A stretch of 64,000 nt of DNA, taken from contig NW_026622763.1 of NCBI RefSeq assembly GCF_023065955.2, positions 80,953,299 through 81,017,298 on the forward strand. Direction: 5' to 3'. Origin of the DNA: Ursus arctos. Taxonomy: Eukaryota; Chordata; Mammalia; Carnivora; Ursidae. Shown here in pieces: positions 1 to 10,570 of this stretch; position 1 is the first letter of the stretch; the number at the start of each line of letters is the position of its first letter. The notes beneath the pieces are model-generated. The model saw only the letters and a list, made by a program, of their open reading frames with translations, was not told where the DNA came from and searched no databases. The translations under genes were made by a program, and so were the position numbers.

Positions 1-280
1 TATGATATTCTCTTTGAGTTACTCCACTTGACCCAAACTAACCTATTCTTCAACATACCAGATACAGGGTTTTGCAACTAGCTGTTTCCTCTGTCTGGAG
101 TTCTCTTTCCCCAGCTGTCCATGTGGTTTGTTCCTTCACCTCCCAAGCTTTGCTCAAATGTCACCTTTTCAGAATCCTCCTTTGTCCCCCCGCCCCCACT
201 TAATATTGTTACCTCTCCATAATATACAGCTCCTAAATTTCTTCACCTGTAACCTGCTTTATTCTTTTTGCCTACTTGGT
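1..280 (+). mobile_element. L2 LINE fragment, sense, left half of an interrupted copy
   Basis: Text such as TCTGGAGTTCTCTTTCCCC, CTTTGCTCAAATGTCACC and TTCAGAATCCTCC follows the L2 3' region in sense orientation. It breaks off where the antisense L1 begins and appears to resume at about 2656. The copy is old and diverged, so subfamily and exact ends are uncertain. Confidence 0.6.
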
Positions 281-1601
281 TAAATTTATTCCTAGATATT
301 TTATTCTTTTTGGTGAAATTGTAAATGGAATGTATTCTTAATTTCTTTTTCTGCTAGTTTTTTATTAGCATGTAGAAATGCAAGAGATTTCTGTATATTA
401 ATTTTGTATCCTGAAACTTTATTGAATTCATTTATTACTACTAATAGTTTTTTGTGTTTGTTTGTTTGTTTGTTTTTTTACAGAATCTTTAGGGTTTCCT
501 ATATAGATTATCATGTCATCTGCAAATAGTGGCTGTTTTACTTTTTCCTTACCAATTTGGATGTCTTTTATTTCTTTTTCTTTTTTGATTGCTGTGGGTA
601 GGACTTCCAGTACTATGTTGAATAAAAGTTTTGAAAGTAAACATCTTTGTTTTGCTCTTGATCTTAGAGGGAGTGCTCTCCGTTTTTCACAATCGAGTAT
701 GATGTTAGCTGTGGGTTTTTCATATATGGCCTTTATTAGGTTGAGGTATGTTCCCTCTAGATCTACTTTGTTGAGAGTTTTTTTTTATCATGAGTGGATG
801 CTGAGTCTTGTCAGATGCTTTTTCTGCATCTGTTGAGATGATCATATGGTTTTTATCTTTCCTCTTGTCAATGTGATATATCACATTGATTGGTTTGTGG
901 GATATTGAACCATCCTTGCATCCCTGGAATAAATCTTCCCTGATTGTGCTGAATGATCCTTTTAATGTATTGTTGAATTCAGCTTGCTAATATTTTTGTT
1001 GAGGATTTTTGCATCTGTGTTCCTCAGGGATGTTGACCTGTAGTTCTCTTTTTCGGTTGTGTTTTGGCCTCAGGGTAAGTCTGGTTTTATAGAATGAATT
1101 TGCAAGTTTTCCCTCCTCTTCTATTTTTTTGCAATAGGTTGAGAAGAAGAGGCATTAACCCTTCTTTAAATGTTTGGTGGAATTCACATATGAATTCACC
1201 TGGTCCTGAACTTTTGTTTGTTAGGAATTTTTTGATTATTGATTCAATTTCATTACTAGTAATCTCTCTGGTCAAGTTTTCTATTTCTTCCTGATTCAGT
1301 TTTGGAAGACTGTATATCTCTTGGAATTTACCCATTTCTTCTAGGTTGTCCAGTTGGTTGGCATATAATTTTTTATAGTATTCTCTTATAATCCTTTGTA
1401 TTTCTGTGAAGTCTGTTGTTATTGCTCTTCCTTCATTTCTGACTTTGTTTTATCTTATTTTATTTCATTCTCTTTTTCTTGATGAGTCTAGCTAAAGATT
1501 TATCAGTTTTGTTTATTTTTTAAACAAAGCAGCTCTAGGTTTCATTAATCATTTCCATTATTTTTTTTAGTCTCTATCTCATTTATTTCTGCTCTCATCT
1601 T

Positions 1602-1705
1602 TTTTTTTTTTTTTTAAGTAAACTCTGCACCCAATGTGGGGTTTGAACTCACAACCCTGAGATTAAGAGTTATATGCTCTACCGACTGAACCAGACAGGT
1701 GCCCC
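1602..1705 (-). mobile_element. Can-SINE (SINEC), tRNA head only, antisense
   Basis: A T15 run (complement of the A tail) is followed by antisense tRNA-related head sequence ending in ACCGACTGAACCAGACAGGTGCCCC. The CT-rich body is missing. Flanking copies of TCTGCTCTCATCTT (1588-1601) and TCTGCTCCAATCTT (1706-1719) look like a target-site duplication with two differences. It sits inside the old L1. Confidence 0.85.
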
Positions 1706-1926
1706 TCTGCTCCAATCTTTATTATTTCCTTTCTCTACTAACTTTAGGCTTTGTTTGTTCTTTTTCTAGATCCTTTAGGTGTAAGGTTAGATTGTTTATT
1801 TGAGATTTTTCTTGTTTCCTGAGGTAGACCTGAATCACTAGAAATTTCTCTCTTAGAACTGCTTTTGTTGCATCCCAAAGATTGGAAGTTGTGTTTTCAT
1901 TTTCATTTGTCTCCACGTATTTTTTT

Positions 1927-2207
1927 ATTTTTTTTATTTTTTATTTTTTTTCAGGTTTTATTTTATTTATTTATTTATTATTATTATTTTTTAATGTTTT
2001 CTTATTATATTATGTTAGTCACCATACAGTACATCCCTGGTTTCTGATGTAAAGTTAGATGATTCATTAGTTGCGTATAACACCCAGTGCACCATGCAAT
2101 ACGTGCCCTCCTTACTACCCATCACCAGTCTATCCCATTCCCCCACCCCCCTCCCCTCTGAAGCCCTCAGTTTGTTTCTCAGAGTCCATAGTCTCTCATG
2201 CTTCATT
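1927..2207 (-). mobile_element. Young carnivore L1 3' UTR, antisense, 5'-truncated
   Basis: An antisense poly-T/A-rich tail is followed by the typical L1 3' UTR antisense string (TTAGTCACCATACAGTACAT, then CACCCAGTGCACCATGCAAT, then CTCAGTTTGTTTCTCAGAGT). It is bounded by CCACGTATTTTTTT at 1913-1926 and 2208-2221, a good target-site duplication. Only about 280 bp of 3' UTR were inserted, with no ORF2 sequence. Confidence 0.9.
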
Positions 2208-2655
2208 CCACGTATTTTTTTTATTTTTTACTTGGTTTCTTCATTGACCCATTGGTTTTTAGTAGCATGTTGTTTAGCCTCCATGTGTTTTGTGTTTTTC
2301 CAGTTTTTTTCTTATAATTGATTTTGAGTTTTAGACTGTTATGGTTGGAAAAGATGCTTGATATGATTTTAGCTCTTAAATTTATTGAGATTTGTTTTGT
2401 GGCCTAACGTGATCTATCCTGGAGAATGTTCCATGTGCACTTGAAAAGAATATATATTCTGCTGTTTTTGAATGGAATGTTCTGTGTATATCTGTTAAGT
2501 CCATCTGGTCTAATGTGTTGTTCAAACCATTGTTTCCTTGTTGATCTCTTCTGTCTGAATGATGTATCTATTGATATAAGTGGGCTGTTAAAGTCCCTTA
2601 CTATTGTTGTATTACTGTCAATTTCTCTCTTTTTACCTGTAGAATTTATCATCAT

Positions 2656-2790
2656 CTAATTTATTTGTTGATTGTATTACTCCCCACTGCCTGCCAACAC
2701 ACACTAAAATGCAAACTCCAAAAAACCAGGGTTTCTGCTTGAAACATGGTAGACACAATAATTATTTGTTGAATCAGTAAATTATTTCAT
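2656..2790 (+). mobile_element. L2 LINE 3' end, sense, right half of the interrupted copy
   Basis: TTTATTTGTTGATTGTATTA, then ACTCCCCACTGCCTGCC and TGGTAGACACAATAATTATT and TGTTGAATCAGTAAAT, matches the L2 3' terminus in the same orientation as 1-280. Together they read as one L2 split by the L1 insertion. Confidence 0.55.
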
Positions 2791-5700
2791 ATATGATATA
2801 GACACTGATGAGATAGCATGTGATCTGAGGCAATAGATATATTCCAAAGTACTACATTTTTTTTATGTCTTCAAGATTCTGTGTAATTCTGCATTATTTG
2901 GAAATTAAAATGGAGTTTTAATGAATCTAAAACATTCTGTAGACATAGTGAGATCTATCATTCGCTTACCAAAATGGGCATGATATTCTGTATTACTGTC
3001 AATATTCTAAATGTTATAGTTTTAAAGATTATGTGACTACGTGCTAAATGGTTGGCATTTTGCAGAATTCTGTGAAAGAATGTTAGAGAAAATGAGGTCA
3101 CATCAATATTAATTTTTCCATATCTAGCTTTGAGTAAAGTATGAGTAGCACACTTATGCCTATTTTGAGTAAAATTGTGATGCGTGACAATTGTGAGGCT
3201 CTATGTCCAGAAGTAGGTCTTAATAGTGTTAGGAAGTCTAATGGCACCTGCATGTTTTTAATATGGGAAAATCCATTTTTGGGTTGACCCCTCATTTGAA
3301 AGTTACTATTACCATCCAAAAGGGGAGAATGCAACCCATCCATGGCCATAACTAAGGTCAGAATTCAGAGCAAAGGCCAGAACCAGACACAACTGAGACC
3401 CAGAAAACACAGAACTCTCTCTAACCCAGATGGAGCTGGGTCCCTATAGACAAAAGGAGGATCAACCCAGTAACATACGACTTGTGACACATGTCTTGCA
3501 GAGAGTAGTTAAGGAAAACAAAGGCCTCTTAGGAATACCATTGTCAACAGCTGTGTATTTCTGATGAACTTATAAGTATAGCCTGAGAAATTTCTTCAAA
3601 TAGAAATAATTGTGTTGGTAGAGAGAGCCCAACACAAATCAGCTCTGAGCAAGAACAGTGGGAGACACACCAATGAGGATCAATAGAATCAAAATTTCTC
3701 AAGAGACCAGAGATCTGGTCTGGACAGGTCTGTTTAGCTTCCTTTGGTTACACATTTTCAGTAGTTTCTTAGTGAGGAGAACTGGAAATTAATATTTGAA
3801 TTTATATCATTTGTGATTTTTTGGATGTAACGATGCTCAAGTGAACTGAGCATCACAATTTTCATTTTGTATTTCAGGCTCATTCATTATTAACTAATCC
3901 TTATGTGGTCATCATAAAGATTCAAGTTAAAGAATTTTCTTTTGCTCTGGATTGATATTTGAGCCCACCGGGCTTTTGTAGGTAGCATTCCAAGGACCAG
4001 AGTGGACAGACAAGGAGAATAGGGCTCCTCATGGAGTGCTGCCTTATAGGAGCTCTTTTTTGTTCAGGATAGTATTAACATTATATAAGTGAATTAAAAA
4101 ATCTGTCATGTAATGAGTCACAGACATTCAGCATCGAGCTTGGGGTTGTTTATTTTTTAAAACTTATGCCCTATTTCTATTCTTTTATTTAAATTATTTA
4201 GTGGGTGTTCAATAATTCTGGCTAGAAAGACAAAATATGTTCTCACTTTATGACGAAGAGTGTTAGCAGAGAGAGAGTCACTCCTTGGGGTTGTGCGGTT
4301 TGGTGATGTAGGAACTGATGAGAAAAAAAGGTGAATCAACACCCCAGCTACTAGATTAATGCATCAAATTAAATGTTACCATTCAGGAAGACAGCAGCAA
4401 GAAACGGTTTCCATGGTAACTGTTGTCATAGTTGTATTTTACTCGTCTTTCAGAAAATATATGAAAGCTAAATAATATAGCTGTAGTGTAGTGATACTTT
4501 TAATGATTTGCCCATTTTCAAATAGCAAGAGCTCTGGAGGCTTATGGTTTCATCTCTCTCTCAAGTTGGCACTGTCAGTTTAATATCCAGCAAACATTAA
4601 TCACTAGCGGTAAATGTTGGGAGACAGTTCATAGAAATGTCCAAAGATGCTTTGTCACTGAAGATATATTTTTCCAGAGTTCTCCTGGATTACTAAATGA
4701 TCACTAAGGAAGATCTTAGTGTGGCTCTTTAGGGCTAAAAAGAGCCCCCCTCCCAAATATTATTAGCTTCTCTTCTTTGGCCACGAGGAATTTTAAAAAT
4801 AAATTTTTGTGCACCTAACTCACGATTTATTCACTGGAATACCTGTTTGAATTATCGATGCCTATTTTCCTCTTTCTCTTCAGCATCTATTTTTTATCTT
4901 TATCAGACTTTGAGAGCACTTCAAACTGAGCGAGGGTAGGTAAGAAAGGGAAGAAGGTGAAGCTGGATTCTCTTTAAAACTGGTTTATTTAGCAAAGCTC
5001 TCTTGGAAAAAGATTTGGTCCGATGTTAAAACTCAACACGCTGTCCTTTTTTTCTGTATCATCAGATTGGATAATTGAATATTGGCTGGATTTCCTTCAG
5101 AATTGAAGTTCTATCCTTCTTGGCTAGGTTGGCTCGGAGAACAAGGCCAAGCAATGAGCTGCCTCTGTCACTGGGAGATGCTGCTCTGTCTGTGGGCTGT
5201 GAGCACAGTGTGCTTTGTTGCTGTTTTGGTGCTGTTTCTGTAATATCCATCAAGGTTGGGACTCCAGCCTCCAAGTGTAAGGCTGAAAGATAGATTCATT
5301 AACAAAATACACTAGTATTTTTTGCACTTGTATGTGTTCACATGACTTATTGATCTTGCGAAATGCTCTATTTAATAATAAACTGCTGTGTTTTAATTCC
5401 AGCCACAATTTGAACTGCCGTTTAACGTTCCAGAATGGAAGTCCTCCCGGGTTTGCCTTTAAAGGCATGTTTCTTAAGTCTCTGTTTGTTAGCAAACACT
5501 TAGACACACTTGGAAATTTCATCCTACTAAATCAATTTTAGGGCTGTCTGAATTCTAGCTATCTTTAAATGCTGAGAAAGACTTCTCTGGGAAGCTTTTC
5601 TCAGCTGTCAGCAGCCCTCAGCCTTCTGGCCCCTTAAATTTAATGCACTTGTTACCCATACCATACACCTGTTAATATTAGATTGAGCAATTAATCATGC

Positions 5701-6520
5701 TTAAGTTGTACATGGCATCTTTACAAATAATATTCATTATTATTTTTATTTAATTGAAATATTGTGTTTCTTGCTCTTTGGGGTTTCTCATCTTTTTCTC
5801 CTTACTACATTATGAAATTTGATATAAATACTAATTCTTCTCAATCTTTACATTGGCCCTATTATCTCACGCAGGTTGGGATTCAATGCAAATTTGTTAA
5901 TGGGTTAGCCAGTAATCCTGTGAATTGGAACATGCTAGAAGGAAACATGATGATATTCTCTCCCACAAGCTACCTATTTAAATGCATCTTGGGAAGAATT
6001 TTCAGCAAATTACCTTAATTTGCAAAATTGCCTTCATGTAACATTTGCAGCTGTTCCACATCTCAGGAAAATGATTCATATTATTTTAAAGACATGACAA
6101 CTTGAACAAAGTCAAAGCATAATGCCTAATGGTAATTAGCAATAAAAAATATAAAATTTGCAAATTTTGCGGAGTATAAATGCACATTGGATTTTCTACA
6201 AGGTGGCCAGCTCTGTTGGGAGGGAACTTTTAAGGTGGAGCTGACTGATAATCATTCCAAAACATGAATATAGTTTTCTTCTTTTTTTCCCTTTCTCCTC
6301 CTACTTTACCCCCTTCTTCCTAAATTATTGATCTCTTTCCATGTGGCCAAACTTCTCTAGGAACTTTCTTTTACATTATTATATATTTAATCCTCATCCT
6401 CATCCTGTTGGTAAGCTATTACTTATATTTTAATGACAGAAAACATTGAGGTTTGGAGGGATAAGGACTTCTGGCATCAACTTGGCACTTTTTCTCACAA
6501 CTGAAGCAGACACTTCACCT
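2791..6520. other. Intronic DNA, no recognised element
   Basis: I see no exon, tRNA-SINE or young LINE. Short open frames here have no codon bias or family resemblance. A possible weak MIR-like patch occurs near 6370-6500 (TTTAATCCTCATCC...), too diverged to call. Confidence 0.5.
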
Positions 6521-6524
6521 TTCT

Positions 6525-6690
6525 TCCTTTGACGTGTGACCTTGAACAAAAAATCATTTAACTTCTATGTGTCTTCTCAAAATGTTTTTCTTCTATAAAA
6601 GGGCAATCAAAACATCTGTCTACTAACCTAACTGCACAGGGTGCCATATTATTCTGATTGGTTGAGATAATTAAAACACAAGAAACGTAG
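6525..6690 (+). mobile_element. MIR SINE, sense, diverged
   Basis: The order TGACGTGTGACCTTGAACAA, CATTTAACTTC, TTCTTCTATAAAAGGGCAAT and TTGGTTGAGATAATTAAA follows the MIR core in sense orientation (consensus idea: tgtgaccttgggcaag, then tctgtaaaatgggg, then gaggattaaatgag). Confidence 0.6.
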
Positions 6691-6696
6691 GGCATT

Positions 6697-6880
6697 GTTT
6701 TTTTAGTTATTGAGAGAGAAAGGGGGTGCACAAGCAGGGGGAGGGGCAGAGGGAGATAGAGAATCCCAGGCAGGCTCCACAGTCAGCCGGACGTGGAGCT
6801 CAATCTCATGACCCCGAGATCATGAACGGAGCCAAAATCAAGAGTTGGACGTTCAACTGACTGAGCCACCCAGGCGCTCC
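6697..6880 (-). mobile_element. Can-SINE, antisense
   Basis: It runs from a T-rich tail and GAGAGAGAAAGGGGGTGCAC through CAGGCTCCACAGTCAGCCGG and CATGACCCCGAGATCATGA to the antisense head TGACTGAGCCACCCAGGCGCTCC. It is nearly full length. No clear target-site duplication was found. It lies about 110 bp from a second, opposite-strand copy, giving an inverted SINE pair. Confidence 0.95.
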
Positions 6881-6993
6881 TAGAGAATTATTATTTTTAT
6901 TATATATAAAAGTCTTGATCATACTGGTGATCACCAATGTGCAAACTTAGGATAAGGGATTGGAACCAGGTTGTAATTAAAAAAGGTCAATTT

Positions 6994-7190
6994 GGGGCAT
7001 CTGGGTGGCGCAGTCGTCAAGCGTCTGCCTTCGGCTCAGGGCGTGATCCTGGCGTTATGGGATCGAGCCCCACATCAAGCTCCTCCTCTGGGAGCCTGCT
7101 TCTTCCTCTCCCACTCCCCCTGCCTGTGTTCCCTCTCTCTCTGGCTGTCTCTCTCTCTCTGTCAAATAAATAAATAAAATCTTAAAAAAA
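6994..7190 (+). mobile_element. Can-SINE, sense, with clear target-site duplication
   Basis: The head GGGGCATCTGGGTGGCGCAG is followed by the box-B-like GGGATCGAGCCCCACATCAA, the CT-rich body, then CAAATAAATAAATAAAATCTT and an A tail. Flanks are AAAAGGTCAATT at 6981-6992 and 7191-7202, identical, which suggests a fairly young insertion. Open frames through it are chance. Confidence 0.97.
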
Positions 7191-7202
7191 AAAAGGTCAA
7201 TT

Positions 7203-10118
7203 GATGTTTTCTTTTGGACTTTCGAACTCCTAAGATATATTTACATATTTGAGTTTTTACATTGTACAGGAAGAAGATCCACAAGCTAGATTTCTGTGTT
7301 TCTTAGCTGTGTGGGGGATAAAGCCAGGTTAGTTATTTACAGAAAAGCTTGTATGATCTAAAGAAAGAGATGTATTTTCTTCAAATTCATTACAGTTTAA
7401 ACTTGATTATTTCTAATTGGAGTTTAATTATTCAGGTCACTGGATTCTGGGTCTCCTGTGATGCAGAAAGAGGAGAAAACCACTCTGTGTAACCAAGGTG
7501 ATGCAAGGCTCCATAGTGAAGCGTCTTCCTTCAGCAACTCAACCCATTACAACAAAGCAGTCTCCTTCTAGGATGTGATTAGCTGTTCTCTTCCTTCTTA
7601 GTCGGTGAATTTCCGAATACACCTTCTCTGAAACACCATAAAAATATCCTGAACCTCAAAAGAAAGTGGTGTTTGAGATTCTGTGAACTTATCCCATTAT
7701 ATTTGAAGAGAAAGGAGTAGAAACTCTTGGAGGGTCTATTGAAAAATCAAGAGTAGGGGAAAAAAAAATCATAAGCAAAAAGATAAAGGAAGAGGAAAAC
7801 AGTTCCTGAAAAGTTATGGTTTATACACACAGATGCAGACACACATTCACTATAAATAAAATATTTTGATGAACGTAGAATGAATAATATTATAGCAGTG
7901 AGGGAAAGAAAAATAAGTAAAAATTACCTACAGTCTCACTAATAATCAGCTACTTAGCTGTTTTACTTTTTCCAGGATTCTTTCCAGTAGGAAAAACAGT
8001 TTACTAATCCTGGGTTCTAACTCTAATTTCAGCATTTTGATCTTTCTAGCCCCTTGTTTTCTAGAAACCCACAACCCTCTTCTTTAGGAAGCAGAGCTGG
8101 AATCATCCCACCGATGTCTGCTCAGGCCTGTTTCATTCTTTTCAGGGCTCCTGCAGTCCATTTGTAAAACATTTGCTTGTTTTATTGATATGCCACTCCA
8201 GATATATTTTCTTCATTACTTAAACGAGCATCTCCCTAAATAAACTGAACGTATCTTAAGAGCAGGGAAACTTCCTCCAATTTTCTTCTGTTTCCCAAAC
8301 CATATACATCATAGAGCAGACTACCGTACGTCACTTGCTCAGAGGATGTTGTGATTGCTAGCCTCGATACCTTAATTCAAGTTGCTCACTTTATACTGAA
8401 TTATGACATTCAGTCTCATAATATTTTCTGAATGCTGGGGACGTGTCAACTCTCCACTCCCTATATTTAGTTTCCGTCACGTGTGCACTCTGTAGGACAC
8501 ACGAATCCTTGCCAAGTAGTAAAGAATACTGATGAACACTCATCATGTGTGAGGCATTTTTGCATGAAGACATATGTACTCTGGAAATGCCCGATCTCTA
8601 TTTCTGTAAGTAGAGAGAGTCCTCTTTTTCTCTTGTCTTCGTGTCCATATTAATGTCAACCGTTCTAGAACATAAGACCCAAGAAAATGTAACTGTGTCT
8701 CTTCAGCTTCTGTAAGGCACACGATTGCTCAATATCATAACATTGCTTGATGCTAAGCTGCAAAGCCAGTCCTCCCTGGGGAACCTGACAGTCATCTACA
8801 GTTATTTAACATGATACCATTAGGTGCCATCTCCGAAAAGGAAAAAAAAAACCCAACTAGAAAAACGAAAGCACATTGTTAAATGTGTAAATTGCTCTTC
8901 AGTGAAGGAGGTTTGTGTATATAATTGAGTTTAGTTGTTTTTGTTTATAGACCTCCTGTAATTTCCCTGTGCCAGATTCTGAGTCAAAAGAAAAATACCA
9001 AGGTGCTTAGGCAACAGCTATTCTCAGCCCTTCAGGGTGGTAATTCTGAGCCCAGTGCTGTGCTTATTCTTGTCGTGAAATGATGCTCTTTGACTGTAAA
9101 ACCCTGCATTCTTCCCCCAGTGCTATTGCAGTGACTGTCCTTGTAAAAACAAGTGTTAGTCATCAGGTCTGTTTAACAGATATCCCAAAGGAGAAAATAA
9201 CCCACTATGACCTTATGCGTGGTTTGTGAGCTTTTCTCTGAAGTATTCCTATGATCCAATTGTGTATTACTGAACAATCTCTAAACCTCACTGGACGGTT
9301 CTTTCTTTGTAAAAGAAGAGCAATACTTGACATAGTCTTTGTATTTTCAGGGTTTCAGTGATCCTGGTTGGTTAGTCATCTCTAAAATATTTAATAAACT
9401 AAGTGATATGGCTGCATATTATAAAGCTTTCTACTCATCTTGGCCATTCTTCTAATTTTTTTGGTCATTTGGAAGAAGTAGGTTAATACAGGTATAAACA
9501 AAGAATATCCAAAAATGTAACTTGGAAAACAATAATGGTGAGGACTCATTTTACCCGATTTGAAAACATATTTAAATTTGACAGTTATCAAAATGGCATA
9601 GTATTTTGTTAAATAAAACATGATCAATTGATATGGAATGGCAGAGATTCCAGAAGTCAAAAGCTACTTTAGTCATGTCTAAGACAGAGCAGAAATAACA
9701 GAATGATAGAGAAAAGGTATTTGTCAGGTATTTATTTCGATATAGAGAAGAATGTATACTCTGTACAAATGCTGAATGTATAGCAACGGAAAGAGAAAAC
9801 AGAACATAAGAAAAATAACATATACCATTGCATTGAAATTCCTTAACATGGATACAAATATATCAGATGAATATACCAATTCTATTTGATGTATGTACAA
9901 GGAAGATGAATGCTTGAGGAAATCTTCAATCATTTTCTAGGAAAATGAGCTTCCTCTTTGCATTAAAATAAGTTAAAATGTTAAAACCTTCTTACTGATT
10001 AAGGTACTGCAATGTGATTCTTTTCTTTCCCTAAGGAGAAACAGGGAGGTTGTTGATGGCATTGTGATTGTTTCAGTTGTTGTGGAGAATACTCTGTCAA
10101 TACGTTTGCGTCATAATG
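7203..10118. other. Intronic DNA, no recognised gene or young repeat
   Basis: Sequence is AT-rich and looks unique. A weak MIR-like patch may lie at 9240-9345 (CTAAACCTCACTGGACGG then TTTGTAAAAGAAGAGCAATA). No splice-flanked coding segment was recognised. Confidence 0.5.
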
Positions 10119-10570
10119 TTGTTATTGGTGGTGCTGGTGGTGGTGCTGGTGGTGGTGCTGGTGGTGATGGTGCTGGTACTGGTGGTGGTGCTGGTGGTGC
10201 TGGTGGTGCTGGGGCTGGTGATGGTGCTGATGGCGCTGGTACTGGTGGTGGTGGTGGTGCTGGTGCTCGTGGTGATGGTGGTGATGCTGGTGGTGGTGAT
10301 GATGGTGATGGTGGCGCTTGTGGTGTTGGTGCTGGTGCTGGTGGTGATGGTGGTGGTGATGCTGGTGGTGGTGATGATGGTGATGGTGGTGCTTGTGGTG
10401 CTGATGCTGGTGATGGTGGTGATGCTGGTGTTGGTGATGATGGTGATGATGGTGATGGTGGCGCTTGTGGTGTTGGTGGTGGTGATGGTGGTGATGGTGG
10501 TGGTGATGCTGGTGGTGGTGGTGGTGATGATGGTGATGCTGGTGCTGGTGGTGATGCTGGTGATGCTGGG
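10119..10570 (+). repeat. GGT/GCT/GAT triplet array (about 450 bp)
   Basis: Nearly every third base is T and the triplets are GGT, GCT or GAT (with rare GGC, CGT, GTT). It looks like a complex trinucleotide/hexanucleotide minisatellite (GGTGNT type). Because triplets of this kind contain no stops in several frames, it creates long open frames on both strands (177-211 codons, Gly/Ala/Asp-rich, Leu/Val-rich, Pro/Ser/Ala-rich or His/Gln-rich). These are artefacts of the repeat. The G-rich strand has many GG doublets spaced by one base and could form two-tetrad G-quadruplexes. Confidence 0.95.

Larger units (their letters stand above)
281..2655 (-). mobile_element. Old L1 (L1M-type) ORF2 fragment, antisense, inserted in L2
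   Basis: On the minus strand this is L1 ORF2 from the reverse-transcriptase region (left) towards the endonuclease/linker region (right). The plus strand reads as typical antisense L1, for example TATCATGTCATCTGCAAATA at 510-530, CATCCTTGCATCCCTGGAAT near 913-932 and GTTCCATGTGCACTTGA near 2428. Translations are broken into short pieces (for example 1087-1335 minus), so it is dead. It carries two later insertions: a Can-SINE (1602-1705) and a young L1 3' end (about 1927-2207). Neither end of the element (poly-A tail or 5' UTR) is visible, so it is an internal fragment. Confidence 0.85.

Noticed and set aside
10119..10570. CRISPR-like regular repeats
   Set aside because: Units are 3-6 bp with no unique spacers, and the DNA is from an animal nuclear genome.
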